A model generated the notes under the pieces. That model did no database searches. It was given only the letters and a program-made list of their open reading frames with translations, and was not told where the DNA came from. A DNA stretch of 52,506 nucleotides from Dehalococcoidia bacterium (GTDB taxonomy: Bacteria; Chloroflexota; Dehalococcoidia; Lucifugimonadales; Lucifugimonadaceae). Position 1 is the first letter of the stretch. Each line of letters starts with the position of its first letter. Positions 37,466-46,700 of the stretch are shown here, piece by piece. Both the position numbers and the translations under genes were made by a program. The stretch lies in contig JAJEGY010000034.1 in assembly GCA_022819585.1 (NCBI GenBank), positions 1-52,506 on the forward strand, in the 5' to 3' direction.

Positions 37466-37615
37466 ATGACTAGTACCACGTCGAATATCAACACCGTCCA
37501 TTTGGCGAAGACCGACTGACTTCAAAGTTTGGGGCCGCAGCTCGAGTGTTCGCTAGAGCATTTGAGAAAGCACAGCAATAGTCGTTTCATCGTTAGTCGA
37601 TTTGCAATTTCACTA
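37452..37615 (-). repeat. Leader element, copy 1 (upstream of protein A)
   Basis: This stretch, spanning the 5' end and upstream region of protein A, has a related copy at 52303-52477. Shared islands read on the plus strand include CATTTGGCG, AAAGTTTG, GTTCGCTAGAGCA, GAGAAAGC and GATTTGCA, in the same order and spacing. Overall identity looks like about 70% by eye. Both copies end in a conserved MRTN start and keep an upstream ATG in frame (MDGV...RRG / MNRV...RRG). It may be a regulatory mRNA leader, a promoter region or a duplicated gene start. Confidence 0.7.
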
Positions 37616-37874
37616 CTCCTGCACGACTATTAAGCGAATGAATCGCAAATGAAAGACGGGCCATACGGATTTGATTGCTCGGCGCAAAAAAGGCATGTCG
37701 TCGATTGAAACGACGTCTCGACGTGTTTCAGCGAAAATCTGACGACGCGAGACGACGATGCGATCGTTCTCGTACGGTTATTCGTCGGACTTCCGCGTTG
37801 AGGGGTTTAATGAGGGGCAATCAAGACCGCTCTGAACCACGGATCCAGAAAATCACCGTCGCACCGCCGGGCTG
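37526..37874. other. Intergenic region between response regulator and protein A
   Basis: No gene seen. The A-proximal part belongs to the shared leader element. A hairpin at 37706-37730 pairs TGAAAC + ACGT with ACGT + GTTTCA around CTCG, with one bulged G. On the minus strand it lies downstream of the response regulator stop and a run of six T follows about 20 bases later, so weak termination of the two-component transcript is possible. Any promoter for protein A should lie here. Confidence 0.45.
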
Positions 37875-38573
37875 TCATTCCCCACGGTGCGCCTGCGCCT
37901 CTTCCCCAATCACGAAGTCGTCCAACAGTCCGTTACGGACTGCCCATATGACGAGTTCTTGCTTGTTCTTCACATCCAATTTTTCTTGCGCACGGTATAG
38001 AGTGTTCCGGACTGTCACGACGCTGTTACCACGAATGCTCGCTATCTCAGCATAAGGTTTACCCCTTGCGAACAGATCAACGGTCTCCAACTCAGAGGTC
38101 GTCAGTATGTCTGAGGGTCTACGGGATATCAGAGAACCCTCGCCGCGGAGCATCGCGAATACCTTCCTAACCGACTCGTCCGGGAACTTCAGCCGCCCTT
38201 GCGCAACTTCCATGATGGTATCGACTAGCGCTTCGGGCCGTACATCCTTGCGAACGTGCCCCGATGCACCGGCAGCCACGGCATCCAATACCGCGTCCTC
38301 TTCGGTTGATGCCGTGAGAATTACGACCCGAGTTCTCGGTGCAATCTCCATGATTTCCCTACACGCATCGATTCCGTCTTGTCCCGGCATGATTACGTCC
38401 ATGACCACGACTTCCGGTTTTTTCTCGGCGAACATTGCGACCGCGTCTTGACCGTCGACGGCCAGCCCAACTACTTCGAAAAAGCCCGATTCCTCCAACA
38501 CGTCTTTCACACCTTTTCTGGTCACCGGATGATCGTCCACTACCATCGCTCTGATTCGACAGGCAGGCGGCAT
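37875..38573 (-). CDS. NarL/FixJ-family response regulator
   Basis: DNA-binding output protein of a two-component system, 232 residues. The start at 38573 (MPPACRIRAMVVDDHPVTRKG) is decided by a strong AAGGAGG ribosome-binding site 8 bases upstream; a GTG at 38609 is rejected. The receiver domain has acidic residues Asp13/Asp14, phospho-acceptor Asp59 in VVVMDVIMPGQDG, ILTAST and VRKDV. The C-terminal LuxR-type helix-turn-helix is at about 160-222 (LTTSELETVDLFARGKPYAEIA...VRNTLYRAQEKLDV). It starts directly after the histidine kinase stop, so they form one operon. The flanking surface-protein genes are likely targets, by inference. Confidence 0.94.
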   Translation of the reverse strand: MPPACRIRAMVVDDHPVTRKGVKDVLEESGFFEVVGLAVDGQDAVAMFAEKKPEVVVMDVIMPGQDGIDACREIMEIAPRTRVVILTASTEEDAVLDAVAAGASGHVRKDVRPEALVDTIMEVAQGRLKFPDESVRKVFAMLRGEGSLISRRPSDILTTSELETVDLFARGKPYAEIASIRGNSVVTVRNTLYRAQEKLDVKNKQELVIWAVRNGLLDDFVIGEEAQAHRGE

Positions 38574-38574
38574 T

Positions 38575-39807
38575 TCAATTTCCTCCTTGATATCCGACGC
38601 GAGGAACACTGCAGGTTACGGTTGCGCCGCGCTCCCTTTCGGAACTCTCCACGATCAGCGTTCCTCCCATCCTCTTGGCGATGCTCCGCATCCCGTCGTA
38701 GCCCCGGCCTCGTTCTGCGTAGTCTTCGGGGAGACCGACACCATCGTCCGACACGGACAGAGTGATCCTGTCATCCTCGTAAAACAATCCGACCTCGACA
38801 CGATTGGCGCGAGCGTGCAGGTACGAATTGGTGAGCGCGTTGTGCGCCACGGAGTAGAAACCAGATCGAATGTCTCTGGACAGGTGCGGCTCTTCACCCG
38901 ACTGTGAAAACTCGGTGGGGATGCCGCTAATCGTCTCGAATGACTTGCAGTGCGACCAGAGCACGCGTCCTAGTTCCCTGCCTTCAACGATGCGCCCTTC
39001 GTCGATGGGTCCCCTGATCTGCCAGACTGCCGACCGCGATAGATCGGCAGTGGCGTCCAGAACCTCGGCCAGCTCGCCGTCGGACTCTCCCGCAAGTCTC
39101 TTGGCCCGATGTATTCCCACGTCGACCATAAAGGCGGTCTGGGCTGTCGTGTCGTGAATCGTCTGGGAGAGCTCGACGCGTTCCTGCCTCATCCTACGTT
39201 CCCTGGACACCGCGGACCGCCACCGTGCACGCTCGAACCGGACGATCATGCTGACAATCACGGCCACAAGGTACATCATTGCGAGCCTGGCAACTAGCAC
39301 GTGGTCCTGACCCGCGTCGATGTCTAGTCCTGGGCCTGTCGTAACGATTACCAGAGTGTAGACGGCGGCCGTTGCCGTCACCCACGGAAGGATGACCATG
39401 AGCGAAGAGAACACCACGGCGAACAAAGCGAGAGATGGGTAGTAGGTGACGAATATGAAGTTGTCGAAGTTGTCTTTGACTGCGATGTTGGCCGTGATCA
39501 GCGCGATATCAACGGCACTGAGGACAAACATCCAGCGCCATGTCATCGACCTGTTCTTCAGTAGTCGCAGATGAACGAAGCCGTTGATCGCGGCCAGCAG
39601 CACACTAAGGACCACCCAACCGATACGCTCGGGGTACCAGAGTTCCGGACGGCGGGCCAGCATGATGGCGACGAATAACCAGATGTACCAACGCCCCCAG
39701 ACCGAGAGCCGAATCGCGTGCAGCACAACGTCTGGTTCGCCGCGGGACCCCATATCGATCCGCTTGCCTATCGCTGCGACGCGTGCGTTCAACGAACCAA
39801 AGTTCAA
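38575..39807 (-). CDS. NarL-type sensor histidine kinase
   Basis: Membrane sensor kinase paired with the response regulator just downstream, 410 residues from a TTG start (39807) with GGAGG upstream; an ATG at 39753 is an alternative. About five or six membrane helices occupy residues 40-190 with little extracytoplasmic sequence, so it may sense a membrane-linked or intracellular signal. A short coiled linker (SRERRMRQERVELSQ) leads to the HisKA_3 phospho-acceptor His218 in TIHDTTAQTAFMVDVGIH. The C-terminal ATPase domain has the N-box HNALTNSYLHA and DDGVGLPEDY. Transcribed divergently from protein B. Confidence 0.92.
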   Translation of the reverse strand: MNFGSLNARVAAIGKRIDMGSRGEPDVVLHAIRLSVWGRWYIWLFVAIMLARRPELWYPERIGWVVLSVLLAAINGFVHLRLLKNRSMTWRWMFVLSAVDIALITANIAVKDNFDNFIFVTYYPSLALFAVVFSSLMVILPWVTATAAVYTLVIVTTGPGLDIDAGQDHVLVARLAMMYLVAVIVSMIVRFERARWRSAVSRERRMRQERVELSQTIHDTTAQTAFMVDVGIHRAKRLAGESDGELAEVLDATADLSRSAVWQIRGPIDEGRIVEGRELGRVLWSHCKSFETISGIPTEFSQSGEEPHLSRDIRSGFYSVAHNALTNSYLHARANRVEVGLFYEDDRITLSVSDDGVGLPEDYAERGRGYDGMRSIAKRMGGTLIVESSERERGATVTCSVPRVGYQGGN

Positions 39808-40233
39808 TTTCCAGGTCCTCCGGTCGGGGATGGGTTGGTGTGCTCTGATCTGGTAACTCCATCCTCAACGGGCATATCCAAATTTCGACGATTTTCGAAA
39901 TCTATATCAATTGCCCTTCACTTGCGAGAGGCATATGTACCTGCGCATATAGGCGTAATGCCAAATTCAAAAGGATGAAAACTTCCATCCATATTTGTCT
40001 CTTTTCATCTTGCGCAGTTCAGGGGATCGTCGGAACATTTCCGATTAAGCTGTCTGGCGCAATCGCCCTTGCCCCTGTGGTTTGACCTACGACGGTCGGT
40101 TGTGGACAGATGGACGGCGTGGGGCCCACATCGGTGCTCATGCGTCTCGCTCATTAGCCGAGATCCAGATGAAGACCGCGGCTATTGACGTTGATAACCG
40201 TTACGAACTAGATATCTATCGCCTCAAAAACTG
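39808..40233. promoter_or_regulatory. Divergent regulatory interval between the kinase and protein B
   Basis: No gene seen. The interval must hold divergent promoters. Visible dyads, all candidate operator sites: ATTTCG-8 bases-CGAAAT near 39881-39900, ATATG-8 bases-CATAT at 39933-39950, and GGATG-8 bases-CATCC near 39974-39991. None can be assigned to the response regulator from sequence alone. Confidence 0.35.
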
Positions 40234-43200
40234 ATGACGATGTCCATTCACTTCGTTGCGACCGATTCAATCGCTCCGGCCGCGAGATTCGACCGATCTG
40301 TCGAAACCATGCGTCTGAACCTGGTTCCGCAAAAGGCGCGCACGAACCGGCCATTTACATTTAACTTTTCCAGAGCGCTGCACCTGGTGATCGGAATGAT
40401 CGCGATCGCGATGATGACCACGTTGTCGCCACGACTCCTCGCCGCCCAACCTCAACTCCCTCTCACACCTCCGAACCCACCCACCATCACCGCCGTCGTA
40501 CCCCAACAGTTTGCCCTCGACGTCTACTGGAATCCACCGGTCATCGACGGCAACAACGCTCCTACCCACTACATCATCGATTGGCACCCCGGATACCAGA
40601 CCGAACCCATCATTTTCCCAGATCAACACAACGCCAGAGCGATCGATGACCTGGTTCCGGGTACCACCTATACCTTCCGGATCATTGCCGTCAATGACGC
40701 CGGCAAATCGTACTCCGCTCCCGTTGACGGCGTCCCATTGCCAGGGCCCACTGTCTCCTCCGTTCAAGTCGACGAAGCCACCATCACGCAAACCACCGCC
40801 GACGTCAACGTCACCCTCCAAAACCTTGATAGTCAAACCCTCGACGTCTACCTGCGCTACCGTGCCATAACCCAGTCCCGATCTTCAACTTGGATCGACG
40901 CACCTGCCATCACCACGAACGGGACTACCGCATCCTTCTCCCTTTCCGGTCTCTCACCCGCGTCTATCTACGAGATTCGAGCTTCCCTCGATCATACCTT
41001 TAACCGGAACGTCGCCGAAGACACCTTAATTACTCCCGGCCCGCCCGAAAAACCGATCCTCACCCTCGTCCCCGGCGACGGGTTTCTGACCGCCCACTGG
41101 GCCACCTTCCTCAACGGCGGGACACCATCTAGCTACCTCCTCGAGTGGAAACCTAGCTCCGATCCCACCTTCGCCAACAGCGCCATCCCACCCGTTGCCG
41201 ATTCAACCTTCGTCATCTCGGGCCTCACCAACGACCAGCTCTACGACGCACGGTTGACCATCGTGACCGACCTCGGATCCGCAACCTCCGAAGTGATATC
41301 CGTCGCACCCGCCGTCAGACCCGTCGTCTCCAAGATCGAACTCGTCAAACTCACCGACACCCGTTCAACCGAGGTCTACACCTCCTCCAACCTCGACACC
41401 GCTTCCCTTCCCGTCAGAATGTTTCTCCGAACCTTGCCGAGACGCGGCAAAATACGCGGACCATACGCCGAGGACATCCCGACGGATCGACCCTCCAGAT
41501 CCGACAACTTCAGCACGAGGCTCGAAGGTGACCGGGAATTCATCCTCCAGGCCGTCCTCATCCAAGGCGACGAAACGCCCGACTGGGACCTCAGCGCTCA
41601 AATTATGTTCAAGACCCAACCGAACGTGCCCTGGCGACTAGACGAACCCGAAATCATCAGCGGCGACCGCGAGTTCACCATCAGTTGGTTACAGCCGCTT
41701 CACGATGGTGGATCGCCAGTCGATGGATACGCCGTCTGGTGGAGGACCAGTTCTGAGGCGGCGTTCACCACCGACCGCGTCGTCGTCGTCGGACCCAACG
41801 CAAGATCCGCCACTGTGACTGGCCTCGAAAACGGTGTCCAATACATCGTCGGCGTCCAACCAAACAACGAACACGGCGGCCCCGGCTCAGCGGATCTGAT
41901 GGCAACCATCCCCAGCACCGTCCCCCAAATCGCCCCCCGATTCGACTACGCCACACCATGCGACCGCCGAATCGTTCTCGGCTGGATCAGTCCCGCATTC
42001 AGCGGCGGATCGAGAGTGGACGAATTCACCATCCAATGGCGACGAATCGATCAGCCCTACTACTCAACTGATCGTCAGGTCAATGTCGACGGAATATATC
42101 GCAACGGTTCCGTTTTCCGGTTGGAACCCGACACCGAATTCGTATTCAGAATCCGCGCCAACAACGCCAATGGTCCCGCACACTCGCTCGTAACCAATCC
42201 CGCCGACGGCACCACAACAACCGTACCTCTTTGGTCAGACGAATTCAGCGTCACAACGCGCGGCGGACAATGCTCCATCGGCCCCCGTTTCGGAAACACC
42301 CTCGCCGACAGCATACCTTTCGTGTTCCACTTCTACCCTCTGGACACCGTGACCCACATCTTCGTCCGCCACCGCGAATTCGGCACCCCAACCTGGTACG
42401 AAATCCAACATCACGTGATCCAACCAGGACAATCCTCCGTCAACGTCGATCTCACCGGCCTCAATCCCGACACCCGCTACGAAATCGAAACCTCCAGTCA
42501 CAGATCATTCCCCGTAAACGACCGATGGCGGTTCTTCATCCGGACCCAGTCTGCCCCCTCAACAACCTTCATCTCCGGCTCAAGAGCCCGCGTCCTACGC
42601 ATCGAACCCACCATCTCCTCCGTATACCTAAGCCCAGGCGACTCCATCAACCTCGCCGTGAACATCTACGGACGCCAAAACATCCTCGACAACGACCTAG
42701 CAGACCTCTCACCCGAACACGGCGGGCCAGTCTTCCACTGGCAAGCCTCACCCGCCCTAATCTTCACCGAAACCGACACCAACTCCGCACGACGAAACAA
42801 CGCCCCCGACGACCGAGAAGTCCGCGTCACCGCACCCGAAACCCCCGGCACCCACACCATCACCGTCGGCTTCACAAACCCCAACATGTGCCTAGGCACC
42901 CGCCCAGACGAGACCGACCAACAACAAACCGCACGCTGCTCCGCGACGTTCCAACTAACCGTCACAAGATCATCCATCATCGATCTGCCCGAACTGCCAC
43001 CGTTCAACCCCTCAGGATCCGTCCCACAAACGCTAACCGACGCCCAAGGCACCGCCTACGCCGTCTTCACACCCCTCGAAGGCGGCATCTTCACCGACGA
43101 AGGCATCGAACTCTCGGCCGCTCCCGGAACCATCGCAAGCAACGAATTCATCGCCATCAGCGTCACCAGAGAGGGCGAAGCCAACAACGCCGGCCAAACC

Positions 43201-43655
43201 CACCACCGATACACCCTCGCCGGTCACACATACGCCGTAAACGCCCTCGACGCCAACAGCAACCCCATAACCAACTACTTCCTAAACAAACCCGCCACCC
43301 CATCTGCCTACCCCTGCCTGATCAACTCCGCACCCGCATAAACAACCTCGCAATCGTTGCAACCGACGCTACCAACTCCCACACCCTCCTCTCCACCACC
43401 GCACGCATCAGCCCCAACGGCCTCCTCGCCTGCGCCCAGCTCTCACAGCTACCAACCACACTCGCCGTCGCCGCTCTGGGTCCCCCAAAACCGCTCCCGA
43501 CCACCACGCCCGACCCTCCAGCCGAATCCCTCCCCGACACCGGCGGTACAAACATCCGGCCGCACCTGATCGTCACCCTGATCATTGGCGCACTACTCCT
43601 CGCATCGTTCATCATCAACCACTGGACAGCGGCCAGACGCACTAGGCGACGCTAA
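40234..43655 (+). pseudogene. Giant exported protein B (FN3-like repeats, LPDTGG anchor), frameshifted
   Basis: Surface protein whose frame breaks near the end. The first frame runs to a stop at 43341 (1035 residues). It has a long N-tail, a hydrophobic signal segment (ALHLVIGMIAIAMM, cleavage likely after LLAAQ), about six fibronectin-III-like domains (for example VPGTTYTFRIIAVNDAGKSYS) and the start of a module shared with protein C. At a CCCC tract (43298-43301) homology to C moves to the -1 frame: NKPAT before the break, then ICLPLPDQLRTRINNLAIVA, matching C's AATVCVPLPAELRG. The second frame continues to 43655 with LPDTGG (43530-43547), a membrane helix and RRTRRR, a complete sortase-type sorting signal. 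One missing C would explain it. It may be a real mutation, phase variation or a sequencing error. The start could also be ATG 40309. Confidence 0.85.
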
Positions 43656-43690
43656 CGGCCCGCCTCCTTGTAGGGAGGCGGGCCGTTAGC
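43651..43690. terminator. Perfect 17-bp hairpin between convergent genes B and C
   Basis: The arms 43651-43667 (GCTAACGGCCCGCCTCC) and 43674-43690 are exact reverse complements around a 6-base loop. The stem includes protein B's TAA stop. It is placed as a bidirectional terminator between two convergent genes, but no T-tract follows on either strand, so termination may rely on stem strength or another factor. Confidence 0.55.
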
Positions 43691-43731
43691 GCCTAGATCG
43701 ATCGACTCGACCGAGAGAACTAGTGCCTCGA

Positions 43732-46700
43732 CTAGCGTCTCGTCCGCATCAGTCCGAGCAAACCCACGCCTGCGACTACTCCGGCCGCTCCCGCAACCAA
43801 CATCCACATCGCCCAGGCCGCAACGATCGACCTTCCTCCCGTGTCCGGTATCTCCGCCCCATCCCCGGCACCACCCGTCTCATCATCCGCTTCCGCCGGC
43901 GATCCGCTCTTGCCGACCGCAACATCTGCCGGCAACGACGACAACATCCCACACACCGAAATCCCTTCCGGAGTGATCTTCACCGACGACGACAGCACCG
44001 TCAACTGCGCATCATCAACTGTCGCGATCAGAACGATATCCGCGATATTGCCCCGCAGCTCAGCCGGCAGCGGTACACAAACCGTCGCCGCTTCGCCCAG
44101 CAGGTAATCCGAAACCGCATCCCCGCTCGCATCGACAACCGATATCGAGTACAACGCTCCGCCGAGAGTGTATCGATGCCACGTCTTTCCCTCATTCGAT
44201 GCGTCGCTACCACGGTGCATCGCAATCCCGATGTACTCACCGTCAGCCACGGCACCGGCGTCCGCAACGAGCGAATAACCGTCCCCTGCGAAGCTGCCTC
44301 CATCGACGGGGGTAAAGACTGCATAAGCCACCCCGTCGTTGTCCGTCAGCGTCTCTGGTAATACGCCCGGTGGGTTCACCGGCACCGTCCTGATCTCAGG
44401 GACCGTCACACGCCGAACGACCCTGACCTCGAACTGAGCGCTGCAACGCGCGACGTGTTCCTCTGATGTCTCTTCGTCATCTACCTGCCGAGACAAACAA
44501 TCCACCGAGTCGGCAAGACTCGCCGTCACCGTGTAAGAATCCGGCTCCGTCGGTGCAACGTATATCACCGCACGGTCATTCGCAACACCATCACGCCAAT
44601 CCGCACGACGCACAGACTCCTCAAACGTACCCGAGCCATCAACGCTCCAAACGATCTGTGGTCGACCATCCGAAGGCGCACGGTCCGCAAGCTCGTTGTC
44701 CCGAATCCCCTGTCTTCCCCACACTTCCACCGACAGCAACACGCGGTCACCGACGCTCATCGTCACCGAGGTGATAGCCGGTTCGATGCGCGAGATCCGT
44801 GCAACCGATCCACCGCCTCCACCGCCCGGAACGTACGTCACGCCTTCCGGCAGCGTCGTCGTCTGGAAGATCGTCTGCGCAACCGCCGTTGTCATGTCCG
44901 ATCGATCATCTATCGGCGGCCTCATGCTCCCCAGCCAAGTCTGCACCTCATATAGGTTTTCCGGTGTAAGCCCGCGAATGTCGAACACAACCATATTCTC
45001 CCCGGGCTCCACTACCTTGCTCATCACTTCGCTCCACTCGCCCGGATTCAGACTTCGGTAACGCATATTCACGGTCGTACCCTCCGCCATCTCGTCAACC
45101 GCAACGATCACCGGCGTGCTGTCAGCCAGAATATTCCCGAAACTCACCGCCGCGATGCAAGACTGCGTTGAGGGCGTAGCGGTCGACTCGCGCGACCACA
45201 CCGCAACCCCTTGCGCATCCAGACCGTGAACTCGAATCGTGTACATCACGCCATTCATCAACGACGTCAGCGTGTACGACGTGGCATCCGCCGGAGCGCT
45301 GACCGACCGCGTGGTCGAGAACTGCTGGTCTGCGGTACGCCACTGAATCCGATATGAATCCACCGATACGTTGTCCTCCGTCGGAGAGTTCCAAGTCAAC
45401 CGTACCTCACCATCGCACGAAGACCTCTGCAGGAACGAAGAATTATCCCGGATCGCCGTCCCGTCGTCGATCACCATTACCCCAACGTTCGGAATCATCA
45501 AATCGTCGTACAGATCACCCGAAGACGTGTGCGAAATAATCGTCGCACGGTTCACCGTCAACGAGTCGCGGACTCCCGTGACTTGAATCCTCTGAGCCTG
45601 ATTCCAGTTCGTATTCGTGAACGTCAAGCTGTTCGGAGTGATCGTTACCGCTCTCGGATCCGAACTGCTCGGAACGATCGTCACATTCTCCTGCGGCTCC
45701 GACTGCAACACCACCGCGTACCGGCCCGATCGTCCCTCCGTGATCGAGAGACTCATCGGGTCGATCGTTACACCCGCCTCCGTGACGTCCTCGATACTCA
45801 CCGGCATCACGATGTCATCCACAGCACCCGTGAAGTTCGCTCCCGTGACCGAGTGCCGCAACCTACCCGTATCCATCAGCGCATCGTCGTCTTCTACCGC
45901 ACTCACCGTCACCGTCTGTGGCGTGCTGAAGTCTGTGCTCGTGAACGTCAACGTAATCTGATTGACCTCGTTGTCGTTCGAATCCCGCAGCTTGAGATCA
46001 GCGTTGCCTTCCGCCGAGATCGTCATCGTCACATTGCCACCAACCGGCACGTTGTCCAGCACCACGGTGTACGACGACGTCGAACCCTCTGTGATATCCA
46101 ACGTCTCGACCGCCGGCGAGAAACTCGGGTCGTCGTCGTCGTTGATCGTGACGTCGATGCTGTCCGCCGTTACGCTCGCGTAGTCCGCACCCGACACGGT
46201 GTGCGTGATCATCACGATCTCCGTCTGAGTATCCGCATCCTCCTGCGGCGCAGTAACCGTCACGGTCTGGAAATCATCCCAGTTCGTAGCCGTGAATGTC
46301 ACATCGCGCGACGTCACATTCAAACCCGTGCCCGGATCAACGATCACAAGCTCCGCCGTGTTCGTCGTCGCCACCGTCACTGTGACGTCGCCACCCACCG
46401 GCGCCGTCGCCAACTTGAGTGCGTATTCGACCGTTCCAAATCCTTCGCCTATCGCGAACGCCGGATCCGTCGGACCTTCGACGCCGCCCACCCGCAGAAT
46501 CACTCCCTGAACGTCAGGGTCCAAAACCGTCACCGCTATCGAATCCGCCGTCACCGCGTTCGTCGTGTAGTCCGCACCAGAAACCGTGTGCGTGATCGTC
46601 GCCGTGTCGTCGGAGCCGTCATCGTCCCTCGCCGCGCTCACTCGCACCGTCTTCGGCGTGCTCCAGTCGGCCACGTCGAACTCCACCGTCGACCTGTCCA

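Noticed and set aside
37500..37640. Cyclic-di-GMP riboswitch in the shared leader
   Set aside because: The conserved riboswitch core sequences are absent; the similarity is only between the two copies in this window.
42231..43292. Long alternative frame inside protein B as a separate gene
   Set aside because: Up to about 43300 it is a compositional shadow (Arg/His/Pro-rich). Only its last part, after the frameshift, is the true continuation of protein B.
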